Assembly: GCA_902702965.1 (NCBI GenBank)
Contig: CACRXP010000064.1
Location: 1,384,932-1,448,931, forward strand
Direction: 5' to 3'
DNA: 64,000 nt
From: Spirometra erinaceieuropaei
Lineage: Eukaryota; Platyhelminthes; Cestoda; Diphyllobothriidea; Diphyllobothriidae
This document shows, piece after piece, positions 25,401 to 35,859 of this stretch. Each line of letters opens with the position of its first letter. Position 1 is the first letter of the stretch. Both the position numbers and the translations under genes were made by a program. The notes under the pieces were generated by a model. The model was not told where the DNA came from. It saw only the letters and a list, made by a program, of their open reading frames with translations, and did not search any database.

Positions 25401-27411
25401 GTCTTTTGAATTAATAAGAATCTCGAAAGGCAGTTCATAAATTATGCTTATTAAGTATTTGTTTATAGTTGGCGTGGTTCTTGCATGCGCCCGAAAATCC
25501 GGTATCGTGTCGTTATTGATATATAGTGGGATTACGAAATGCGATAATCTGTGTTGCAACGCCATCTAACTAGTCCCCCAAGACGACGGTTCATTGCACG
25601 ATATACGCCTTCTACTACATGTCTATTCATGCATCATAACACGCTGGCGATCGATCGGAAGCTTTAGCGTCTAACTTTGACAATACCAAATTTAAATATT
25701 ATGAATTGAGTAAGACAAACGTTCGTCAGGCATTTTCTGGGGCTATTAAACATCAGTTAGTGATTCATTCATTTTTGCTATGATCTGATTTCCGCAGTTA
25801 ACAGCAGAATCAAGAATAGTCAATTAAAATCGACGCGCAATGCGGCATGCTATGTTTTAAAAAACATAGTAAACTAAACTAAAAATTTCCATCTGTTTTC
25901 CGGAAGAGTAACCGTTCCTAGCACTGTTCTTTGAAGATCCGAGATTCAACTCCTGATCTGAGCTCAGCCCAGATAAATTAAGTTATTTCCACGTGAGATA
26001 AAGCATTCAATCCCTCGCAATTGGTTGACTGTGAGTCAGTGGCTTTGTTTCAGTGCTGATGGTCAAGATGAGCGGAGTTCACAGTTGATGTCTGATAAAT
26101 CAAAACCGGTCACTTTGAACTCCCCTGTTTTTTGCAATAATTTTTCAGATAACTGACTGCTCACAGTATACGAACCCTAAGGACCTAAGTCCAAAGTCAA
26201 ATGGACGCCTTTATATCCGGTTACTAGCTTACCCTCAACATAAATAACTACAAGTGACTTTAAAAGGTCCATAAATAGTGTCTATTTTGTGCCTTTATCT
26301 CAATGATTTGACGGTTTTAAAATACGCACTTCCACACATGGTTTAATTTATGCGCTTCATTGGCGGAAAAATAATTTTTACTCTTGTAAAAAAAACCAAA
26401 CTATTCGTCAGGGTTCGTCGAAACACTATTTTGGCTACATCCATTCATTTTCTGCTCAAAACGCAGGTCACAGTGATCTGCGTTTAGGATTTTATGGTGT
26501 CTTTCAGTCAGTGCGGTGGGTTACAAGGATTCTAATCTCCAGCCTTAAACCTGGATAAAATGGTCCTGTTAGGTCTCACGTCCTGTCGGTCAGGGTTATT
26601 TACGAGTAACTTTGGAAATGAAGTCCTTCAACGCAGGATACTAACTTCATAGATTTCGGCTGTGCTTGCAGACCGAAAATTACACAGCAACTTCGCTTTG
26701 GTGGACAATCTGTCTATTCTCCAATGCCAAACACAATTTCTGAAGTCTACCACTTACCCAATGCTCTGTTGATCCTTTGTTCATATTAATTGATTTACAT
26801 TTTAGGAAATCATGAGAGATTTCCTTTTTATATAGCCGCTGCATTACGTGCTTTTTTGAAGTTTTTGTTACAGTCATTCATAAAACCTTGAAACATAGAC
26901 TGCGTTTCCAAAACTGCATGGTATGCACCTTTTTGAAGACGGGTTTCTATGCCTCCTAATGATATTCGGACGCTCACATCACACATAAATGGTCCATCAT
27001 GAGATATCAGATACTGTTAAATGCAGATCGATGTCTACGATAATACCTATAGTGATCCCCTAACATTGTATGTTTGCTCTTTCGGGACGTCTATCGCAAC
27101 AGTGATCCAATGGCTGTATTTGTTAAAATGAACTATACTCTCCTTTCCTTAGGAAAGTTTAACGAGTATGTATCCTTGAACTAAAGGGAAATCGGAAAAG
27201 AACAATTGTCCACTTCTAGCATAGACGAAAAAGTTGGGAACAAAGTAACCTGCCAAACCGCTATCTTTTTCCGAATTAATCAAAGTGTTCATCCAAAGTC
27301 TGCATTTTGCAACTTAGGAGAGTCTGTAGCCTGATATAAGTAATGTTTATTCATCGATGGGAAGCGCATGTACACTGATCGTTAAATGAAGGCGAATGTT
27401 CCATTTCCAGG
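25401..27411. other. Non-coding stretch, nothing recognised
   Basis: AT-rich sequence with no recognisable frame, RNA gene or repeat family member. Open frames are under 80 codons. Confidence 0.45.
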
Positions 27412-27413
27412 TA

Positions 27414-28407
27414 CGGTAGATGTGCTAACTCACGAAATGTCAACCGAATTTCGAAATGCGTCCTCGTTTCGAAAAGATAAATTAAGTAGTGTTGTAAAAC
27501 TAATCATTATGCAGCATAAATCTATAATGATCCAGTTACCTCAGAATATCAGCTTTCGAAAGAACTTATTTTCGGCTGCATGCAAGATCTATACTCTTCA
27601 AAAAATGACTACTTATATAGCATGCAATTTTCTCATTGATTTTCGATGCCCTTGAAAATTCAATTATATTTCGTGGAAAACATGCATAAAACAATTCATT
27701 CTTTTACTTATTCGGTAGAAAATCACGTCTTCTTCCAATTTTATACTCAAATGAAAAGTATAATTCGGTTTTAAAAAACTTTTTTAATTCTTGATTAATT
27801 TTGAACCCGACCTGCTGTTACACTTGCATTCAGGGTTTCAAATCTACAAGCTGTATATTTTCCGTGTACGGAAAACCATGCATTTCTCTACGGTGTTAAG
27901 AGGAGACCATATGAAGTTCATAAAATTAAGCAGTGGATTTAAGCAATATTGTTAACTTTACAAGCCACATTCGTAAATGCAGATACATGACGTCTCATGA
28001 ATGGCCGTTTAACGGTATTAAAAAATCTCACAATTAGAAACTTTTTTAAAACCAAATTATACTCTTCTTTTGAGTATAAAATTGGAAGAAGACGTGATTT
28101 TCTACCGAATAAGTAAAAGAATGAATACTTTTATGCATGTTTTCCATGAAATATAATTGAAGTTTCAAGGGCATCGAAAATCAATGAGAAAATTGCATGC
28201 CATATAAGTAGTCATTTTTTGAAGAGTATAGATCTTGCATGCAGCCGAAAATAAGTTCTTTCGAAAGCCGATACCCTGGGGTAACTGGATCATTATAGAT
28301 TTATGCTGCATCATGATTAATTTTACAACACTACTTAATTCATCTTTTCGAAACGAGAACGCATTTCGAAATTTTGGTTGACATTTCATGAGTTCGCACA
28401 TCTACTA
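27414..28407. mobile_element. Foldback element FB3, subfamily B
   Basis: This 994-bp element has closely matching arms. The peptides readable outward from each arm are nearly identical (for example FRKNLFSAACKIYTLQKMTT in both), showing arm similarity of about 90% or better by eye, so it is the youngest or best conserved family member here. It is flanked by TA (27412-27413 and 28408-28409). The first bases are CGGTAGATGTGC instead of the family CAGT. The reading frames are by-products of the repeat and not genes. Confidence 0.85.
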
Positions 28408-28559
28408 TATGTGCATAATTGAAGAATAAGGGAGGTCAAGCACAGGGACGTTTTGTTGATTCGTCTGAGCTTTCGAACTCGTGCAGGAGTCTAATGCCAA
28501 CGATAGAAGCAGCAACAGAGCAAGCGACACTTAAAGGGCATGTAGACCAATCATCGACC

Positions 28560-29084
28560 GACGGCGCAAGACTGAAGGTGACTGCGTACGACTCTATACG
28601 CCGGCGCCAGATCGATAAACCGATTGACTGCGTTCTCTTCTGACGCCCAGAATACAATCAATTCTCGGCCCCTTTTGTTTTCGGCGTGGGCGATAATTTT
28701 GGTGTCTGCGAAGTTAGACTCGTGACCCCTTTCGTAGGTGTGGGCGGCACTTGTGATAATGCGTCGCCTCGTAGCACAGCCAGCTTATGTTCGTGCATGC
28801 GCGATCCGAGAATGCGCCCAGTCTGCCCTCTGTAGTTACAAGGACAGTTTTGGCATGGGATGAGATGCACTACTCCAGATTGCTCCTCAGGCTTTAACCG
28901 GTCTTTAGTTTTCATGACCCTATAGCGCCTGATGGCTATGGAGCGGTGAGCAATTCTGACACCTGACTCCGCGGCAATGCGCTCGGCTGCTTGGGAAACG
29001 CGGCCACCTCCAGTTTTGCGCCATCGGTGGACGATTGGCTTACACGCCCTATAACTGTCGCCTGTTCTGTTGCCGCTACTATCT
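28560..29084 (-). pseudogene. PLE linker and GIY-YIG endonuclease fragment, frameshifted
   Basis: From 29084 downwards the linker contains RIAHRSIAIRRYRVMKTKD, followed by EEQSGVVHLIPCQNCPCNYRGQTGR, the start of a GIY-YIG domain (GVVH in the GIY position, NYRGQTGR in the YIG position), and then RMHEHKLAVLRGDALSQV. The frame is lost near 28730. The end of the nuclease survives in another frame (NAVNRFIDLAPAYRVVRSHL, near 28580-28640). The family A signature HEHKLAV is shared with PLE-A1 (HEHQLAI). Confidence 0.8.
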
Positions 29085-29114
29085 CTGATGATAGACTCCT
29101 GCACGAGTTCGAGG
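29085..29114 (+). ncRNA. Hammerhead-like core, antisense at PLE-A2 5' end
   Basis: CTGATGA is followed by a stem II (ACTC pairing with GAGT around CTGCAC) and then GAGG in place of GAAA. It lies opposite in direction to the element's coding strand. The partner core at the other end (28471-28500) keeps GAAA and stem II but has lost CTGATGA. Confidence 0.5.
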
Positions 29115-29119
29115 GCCGA

Positions 29120-31094
29120 GAATAATGAACAAAACCTCCCTGTGCTCGACCCCTCTTCTTGTTCGTTGCATCTTCCGCCTTGTCTGCGTTTTTGAAGCCT
29201 GCCTCCTAAAAAATATCTCCACTACTGATGTGTTTTAGCGTAATTCGCGCGATTAAGATGTTTTGCTGTACTCTAGCATACTGAAAACCTAGATACTTAA
29301 GTTACCCTACTTCCTGTGGTAGTTAGAACTTGGATTCGGTAAAGTGTCTCCAGGACGTGCTCTGTGAGCTTGCCTTCTTCTGAAACAGGACGCAAATATT
29401 AATTTTTGGCGGGTGCCATCAGACGATCTCATCATTATTGTCGAAACGTTTTTGTGATCATCGAGTGCCACTCTGTTCTGTTATGGTTTCAAACACAAAC
29501 CCCTGCATCCTGTGGAATCAAGCAGGATTATTCACATTTGATAACATTTTTCCCTCTCCATGACTAAACCCACCTTTCCTTCTCTTTTCCTTTTATAGAT
29601 TTTTTCTTGAGAGCGCATTTCCCTCATAAAATCTACTCGATTGTTTTGGTTCATATCGAAACTGGTGCAAAACATGGTAAAAGCTTTTACCGTAAGATGA
29701 GCTTTATTTTGTATTCGGGAGAAATGAAAGACAAACAAGTAATGATTGTTGTTAATTACTCATTTCGATGCGCTTTACTCCGTTATACGCAGTTATTTTA
29801 AGCCTTATCTGAGGAATGCTTGATATAATCATTTTGGGAACTCTGATTTTAAATGAAAAAATATTTTAAACTTGGTCATATTCTGCTTTCTTCCGCAAAA
29901 CAATCGTTTACTTAATGCCACAAAATTTTGAGTGGGACGATCTGGGAGGATTTTACGTTACAGAAAATTGCTTACAAAATTAAAGGGATTTCATGGGTTA
30001 TATAAAGCACATAACATGCTTTATGAGTACGGTCCTTAAGCTTGCAGGCAGTAAAACACACAGTGTGCGACGCGACTCACGTAGTGATGAGGTGTGCTCT
30101 TATTGTCGTCTACACGGTTCGTCTTATTCGTTAAATAGCCCAATTGTTAAGATTATTTGCTCTAAATTTGTTTTTTAAAGTGACATTTGGATATTTTGGG
30201 TAAAACGAATGCTCTTCTCTGTTCAGGCAACTCCCTGTACTAATTAGCATTGTCCACGTTATTGACTGTATAGGAGAGTACTAACTTAGAAGAATTTACA
30301 CCAAGTAGCACATGAAATCGGCATGTGCCCATGGAATTTTACGTGAGGTAATGTGTGAAACACGGCTTATCTGTGCATTACTTCCCACGAGAACATAATG
30401 TGCTGATTGCAACTTTCAAGAACTCTCCACGTCTGACGGTTTGGATGACCATGAGATTAGATGAGCGATTAATCAGATTGTTTACGACAGACACCGTCAA
30501 CAACAAGTTACTCATCAATATGGCTAAGGATGCCTTTGACTGCAACGGAATTCACCAAGGCCGGGCAGAGACCATAACGTAATGGGGTAATGCTCTTTCT
30601 CTCTTCTCAGTGTAATAATCATTTCAGGGCGTTTAGCACAATTATCTGATTTTGATTTTATATATGAGCTGCCACTTCGGTCTGCAGCCTTCAAAACATT
30701 TTCGTACCAAGATAAATTGCTTTATGGCATGGATGGAAGAGAACTGTGGTTTTTTGCTTGACATAGGTGGTTTCACCGTGCATAAATCTAAGAGACATTT
30801 TACAGTTCTAATCTTCCTTGCATTTTCCACTACTTTTAGTGCACTGCTCCTCACAACGGGCCACACAGGAGTTGCGCCCTTACCAACCCGGCGTCGGGGT
30901 CGTCAAGCCTTATTGGACAGGGCATCCATAGCAAACGCCATAGAAGAGGGAGTGTGGTGGAATGTCTGCAGACGAGCCCACGCAACGCGCGATCCCGCCC
31001 CCAATATTCTGGGCTCTTTCCTCACACCAGGCCCCGGAGGATGAGAGAAGATAGAGTGCGATGGATACAGGGCAAGTCTACCGTCACTACCCAC
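29120..31094. other. Non-coding stretch; GC-richer island at about 30860-31060
   Basis: No gene is recognised. A perfect 16-bp palindrome GGTAAAAGCTTTTACC lies near 29670. The 200 bp before FB4 are markedly GC-richer than the surroundings and open in one frame (part of a 130-codon frame, 30652-31044), but the peptide has no recognisable domain. It may be a SINE-like fragment. Confidence 0.4.
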
Positions 31095-31096
31095 TA

Positions 31097-32322
31097 CAGT
31101 GGATGTACTAACTCTTGAAAAGTCAACCGAGATTCTGAAATGCGATTTCGACTCGAAAAGATTACTTAAGTAGGGCTGTAATATTACTTATCATCCAGCG
31201 TAATCCTATGATGATTCAATTACTTCAGAATGCCGGCTTCTGGATGAATTTCTTTCGAGCCGCCTGCGGAAACTAAATTCTGCCAAAATGGCTATTTAGG
31301 TAGTATGAATTTTACTCATTGGTTTTCGATACTCCCGTAAATTCAAATATATTTCATAGAAAGCATGTCCAAAGATATCCACTTTTTAGGCAAAATGATA
31401 TTACTGACAAAGACAAGGGAGACTGGAATGGCCATTTCTGGCTTATTAGCCGTCGTCAGTCAGCCATAACCAAGCCCGAAGTTTGTGTGTCGGTAATATC
31501 ATTCTGCCTATATATCATGCGCCGCTGTGCGGCTGCTGGTTGGGCTCGAGAGAGAGCCCTTATGGCACAACGGAACGAGTGAGTTCCGTATGAACGATCG
31601 GTGAGCGCCCCCTACCATCCACCTTTTTATTAATTTGGTAGAAAATTACGTCTTTTAAAATTTTATACTTAAAGGAAGTGTATACTTCGGTCTTAATAAA
31701 CTTTCCTAATTCCAGGTTAATTTTAAACTCGACCTGCCGTTACATTGGCATCCAGGGTCTCCACACTGCGAACCGTATATTTTCCGCATAGGGAAACGCA
31801 TATATTTCTACACGTAATTAAAAGGAGACTATGTGTGGTTCGTAGAATTTAGCAGTAAAGTTGAGCTATATTGTAAACTTTAAGAGCAATTTTAGTAGAT
31901 GTTAAGACACGATGGTTAGTAAAGAGGCATTTCACGGTCTTAAAAATCTCATGACTGGGAACTTTTTAAGGCCGAATTACACTCTCTTCTCAGGTATAAG
32001 ATTTAAAGAAGACGTACTTTTCTACCAAATTAGTGAAAAAATTAATATTTGTATGCATGTTTTCTATAAAATATATCTGAATTTATAAGGACATCGAAAA
32101 TCAGTGAGAAAATTCATGCTATTTAAACAATTTTTGCAAATTTTACTTTTTCAGGCGGCTGAAAAGAAGTTTTTTCGAGAGCTGGCGTCCTAACCTAACC
32201 GGTTTAACTTAGGACTATGCTGCATGGTGATTACGACTACAACCCTACTTAAATAACCTTTTTTGAGTCGAAAACGCATTTTGTAATTTCGGTTAACATT
32301 TCATGAGCTGGCACATCCACTG
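31097..32322. mobile_element. Foldback element FB4, subfamily B, with nested insertion
   Basis: The left end is CAGTGGATGTACTAACTC and the right end the complement of CAGTGGATGTGCCAGCTC, flanked by TA (31095-31096 and 32323-32324). At 1226 bp it is longer than its relatives because the left arm carries a 228-bp insertion (31389-31616). Without it the element would be about 1 kb. No coding capacity is seen. Confidence 0.85.
31389..31616. mobile_element. 228-bp insertion nested in FB4
   Basis: The insertion splits the FB4 left arm and is flanked by ATCCACTTTTTA (31377-31388) and ATCCACCTTTTTA (from 31617), which looks like a ~12-bp target duplication as left by retroposons. Its first 120 bp (31389-31508) begin and end with 21-bp inverted repeats (GGCAAAATGATATTACTGAC and its near complement), themselves bordered by TA. 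The inner sequence GACAAAGACAAGGGAGAC and TTCTGGCTTATTAGC recurs at 36012-36080. Whether this is a SINE or a small MITE plus extra sequence is unclear. Confidence 0.55.
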
Positions 32323-32427
32323 TACTTCGCGCACAAGCCACCGCCCCATATGCGCAGCATTCTCTGGACACTCGGTGGACACAGTAGGGCCCGCCAATTT
32401 GTCCTCCTCAGTCATTTGTCACATTAA

Positions 32428-32460
32428 CTGCAGTATGCCTGCAGTATGCCTGCAGTATGC
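32428..32460. repeat. Three copies of an 11-bp unit
   Basis: CTGCAGTATGC occurs three times without interruption just outside FB4. Confidence 0.9.
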
Positions 32461-32593
32461 CCTCCGCAACGATCGGGTGAAGGACCCCAAATACACAGGA
32501 CCAGACAAAGATGCCTGTCCCACGTGAAAGGTGGTAATAGAGTTTTTACGGGCAGGGCCTATGTATGTATAGAGGAATAACAAAATAAGTATA

Positions 32594-33570
32594 CAGTGAG
32601 TGACCGATCTCATGAAATGTTGGCTGAAATTCTGAAATGCGTTTTCGATTAGGAAGGATTACTTGGTCGCGGTTGTAATACTGATTATCTTAAGGCATAC
32701 TCTTATAACATTTCGGACTCGGCAGGATGTCGGCTTTTAAATGCACATCTTTTCAATCTCTTGTAGAAGACGTACCTGGTAAAAAATGCCTACTTATGGA
32801 GCATTCATTTTTCCCATTGATTGTCGATGGCCTTGGAAATTCAAATATATTTTATAGAAACCATAAACAAAAATATGCTTTCTTTTAGTCAATCAATAGA
32901 AATCACGTCTTCTTTATATTTTATACTTAAGGAAGGAGTATAATTAGGTTTTAAAAAAGTGTTTAATTATGACACCGCAAAATGTCCACTCACAAAGCAT
33001 CGTACCTGACCGTTTACCACTGCTCCTCGTGAAATGTACAACATACTCCGCATCCAATGCAAAATTTTATGGACTTTGCATAATATCTCTTTAACGGCAT
33101 AGAAAAATATGTGATTTTCTTTACGCGGAACGCATGCACCTTGTAGAGTGAAATCAGTAAGCGCTAATGCAACGAATGATCAAGCTCCAAATTATTCGGC
33201 AATTAGAAAACTTTTACAACCTAATTATACTCCTTTCTTAAGTATAAAATATAAGGAAAACGTGATTCTCTAGTGATTGACTAAATGAAAGCATACTTCT
33301 GTTTATGGTTTCTATGAAATATATTTGAATTTACAAGACCAAATCAATGGGAAAAATGCATGCTCCATAAGTAGTCATTTTTTACCGAGCACGATGTCTA
33401 CAGGAGATTAAAAAGAAGTGCATTTAAAAGCCGACATCCTGCCGAGTCCGAAATTTTATAAGAGTATGCCTTAAGATAATCAGTATTACAAGCGCGACCA
33501 AGTAATCCTTCCTAATCGAAAACGCATTTCAGGATTTCAGCTAACAGTTCATGAAATCGGTCACTCACTG
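32594..33570. mobile_element. Foldback element FB5, subfamily A
   Basis: A 977-bp element starting CAGTGAGTGACCGATCTCAT and ending with its near complement, flanked by TA (32592-32593, 33571-33572). The arms contain GGAAGGATTACTTGG and its inverse. It lies only 272 bp from FB4, and no transposase is present. Subfamilies A and B share the internal block with TTCGATG and TTCAAATATATTT, so they are branches of one family. Confidence 0.85.
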
Positions 33571-33574
33571 TACA

Positions 33575-34840
33575 TAATTGGTAAATTCGTTTTTCGGGAG
33601 GAAAAGTTTTCATGCATTGACATATAGCAACCGAAAGTAAACAGGAGGATTAAAAAATTAATATTAAGTGTACACAGCGATCGGCTCTCAACTCTCTGAG
33701 ATGAAATGATTGTAGATAATGCACCAGACCGTCTAGAACAGACGAACAACCTCGTGTGGTGAAACACCGAACGGAAATAATCATGTCGGACTTAAACACC
33801 CTTAAATAAGTTTGGTAGGTATTGTTTGTATGCCACAGATGCTTGGGGTCCTTCAGTCGATCCTTACCTTTCCTCTTTTCTGGATTTCTGATTGTCTGAA
33901 AAAAATATATTTTTCGGCCAGTAAATAATCCTTTTCAAACTATACAGTTCCTTCATATGAAGGATGGCGGTTTTTTAATGCCAAAAACATCGCCAGGACG
34001 CTCGTACACTACAGGAGGATGTCAGTTAATTCGGGGCATTTCATGACGTACTACACCGAATGTAGTTGTGTAAATTTTTCAAAAAGTGTGTGAGATTTCT
34101 TCAACCAAATATCTCTTTTCATACACAGAAACCCCATAATACGGGCTCTCTCTGAGACTTTTATTTACTATTTCTTTTATTAATTGCTTCTTTGAAAATG
34201 ACTGTGCTTATAAAAGTGATGAAACTCTGGGACAAAGTTTAAGGCCAGTCTGGGTATGATCACCCGTAATCGCAAGGGTGCCTCTCGGTATAAAGCCTAC
34301 ATACATTAAAAGTGAACTTGTCGGTTGCTGATCTTCATCTCCACAAATCCTTTAACTCCAAGTGGGCAACTTTTTAGATCCTGGTCGCGCTCAAGGAACT
34401 GATACAACTTTGTTTAAGTGGATACTGTGCTTTGAAGGAGCCGACAATCGTCATCAGTGCATACCCCCTACCCTGCCTCTAGTATTGCCGACATCCATTT
34501 GAAAAAAAGCTTGAATTGCTCGCCCACCCTGCCACATATCAGGGCTTAAAATCACCCGAAGTCTGAGACTTTAGAGCTCAACGTCAAGTTTATTACTTCT
34601 GAAATAATAACAATTCGAGTCATTTATCGAGGAAAACAAATTTCAACTTTGTTCTGATGCAATGCGCGCTGTCTGCGTAGTCAGACAAAACAACAACGAA
34701 TGAATGGTTTGTAAGCTTTCACTTTTATAGGTCGTATTTTATCACTTAAAAAGATCACAAAGTACTAATTTATCAGTCGCACCAAAAGGCTAGTGGAAAA
34801 GACTGTGCTCTACCAATCAGAATTCCACCATGTTTACTGA
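33575..34840. other. Non-coding stretch, nothing recognised
   Basis: No recognisable coding or RNA feature. Open frames are under 70 codons and show no motif. Confidence 0.45.
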
Positions 34841-34844
34841 AGCC

Positions 34845-35850
34845 GGACAATGCATTAACTTTCACAATTTCGTTCCCCTAAATACTAAACGCAATTTGAC
34901 CTAAGGATTGGCAGCTAAATTGCGATGTACTTGCTCTCCCTTTTCAATGAAATCGCGCTCCTCGATGTTCTTTTGTATAGACAAAAGAATGGATCTATCC
35001 TACGTAGGGTATTCCGAAAGAAGATCTGGGCGAGACAATACTTTAACAGTTTTGTTCTCCTAAATATTAAACGACTTTTGGTCCAGGGATTGGCAGCTAG
35101 AGTGCAGCGTAACTGCTCTCCTGGGACTGTTGAGGTAGAACTCCAACAACGGCCGGATATACTCCATGAAAAGGGGTACCCGGAGAAACATATCCTTCGA
35201 GATATAGGGGCGAGGACTAAAAAGCCCGCTATGTCAACTACAGAAAAGAAATACTTATTTACAAGATTACCTTTTCAAGGAGACGCAGCAAGTGACCAAG
35301 TAAGAAGACGTCTGAAGACAGCGATCACTAGCGCTTTCCCCGGCGAATTTTGTGTATATTTCACGAACTTTTCCCTCCTACGCTTAGGTGGTAAAGACCG
35401 ACTTCCGTTGCAGGCCACGTCGATGTGTATTTACACATTCGCTTGCTCCTGTGGGGCGGACTATAGTGGCCGTACAAGGAGGCGCCTGAGAAAGAGAGTA
35501 CGTGAACACATACCGGCCTGGCTAGGCGGACGTCAAAACAAATCGATTTCGGTCGATACGAATCACGAGTCGATGCCAAAGAAGCTTTTCAGGTTTTCTA
35601 CCGGACACGGGCAAGCTTCCCCAGAGGCCTACGTCAACGCGTGCTAGCTACCGCCGAGGCAGAGGCTATACGGCTAGCCACTCTAGTGCTATGTTGCCAG
35701 AAGACGCTGACACGGGCGCTCTGTCTTCCGTGGCCAACGCCGAATCCAGATCATGATTGCACGTCGCCCCAACCCCCTGATGGCACTGGTGTGTGCTCCA
35801 CGTACAAACATCACTCACCCCTCCCCCTTGTCCCCTTGACCCAATGACCC
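34845..35850 (+). mobile_element. Penelope-like element PLE-B3, truncated, with internal duplication
   Basis: A family B PLE covering the end of the RT through the GIY-YIG domain. Its first ~75 bp (34866-34936, TTCGTTCCCCTAAATACT to TGCTCTCC) are a diverged duplicate of 35052-35122 (TTTGTTCTCCTAAATATT to TGCTCTCC), so the copy begins with a tandem piece of itself. No clear 3' terminal hammerhead core was found after 35850. Confidence 0.75.
34940..35790 (+). pseudogene. PLE RT C-terminus, linker and GIY-YIG endonuclease
   Basis: The frame 34925-35647 reads LLDVLLYRQKNGSILRRVFR, then QYFNSFVLLNIKRLL, the linker LFTRLPFQGDAASDQVRRRL, LLRLGGKDRLPLQA and the nuclease start MCIYTFACSCGADYSGRTRR (YIGRT has become YSGRT), then REHIPAWLGGRQ. 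The homologue's VDAGQAVRVIYKVPSSYP segment is garbled by a frameshift near 35570. The C-terminus MLATAEAEAIRL and LPWP continues in another frame from 35641. The uninterrupted 240-codon frame is one of the longer ones in the window, but no catalytic RT domain remains upstream. Confidence 0.85.
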
Positions 35851-35859
35851 AATTATCAT

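Larger units (their letters stand above)
28430..29118 (-). mobile_element. Internally deleted PLE (PLE-A2)
   Basis: This ~690-bp minus-strand element has its 3' terminal repeat near 28440-28500 and an inverted 5' terminal repeat with a hammerhead-like core at 29085-29114. Only the linker and GIY-YIG region lie between them; the whole RT is missing. It could be a non-autonomous derivative mobilised by a full-length PLE, or two truncated copies brought together. Confidence 0.75.

Noticed and set aside
27386..28401. Two similar 80-90-codon proteins on opposite strands
   Set aside because: They are the two arms of foldback element FB3 read outward; similar frames are absent or broken in the other copies.
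31501..31616. CRISPR-like or satellite array
   Set aside because: No regularly spaced direct repeats; only inverted repeats and a single insertion.
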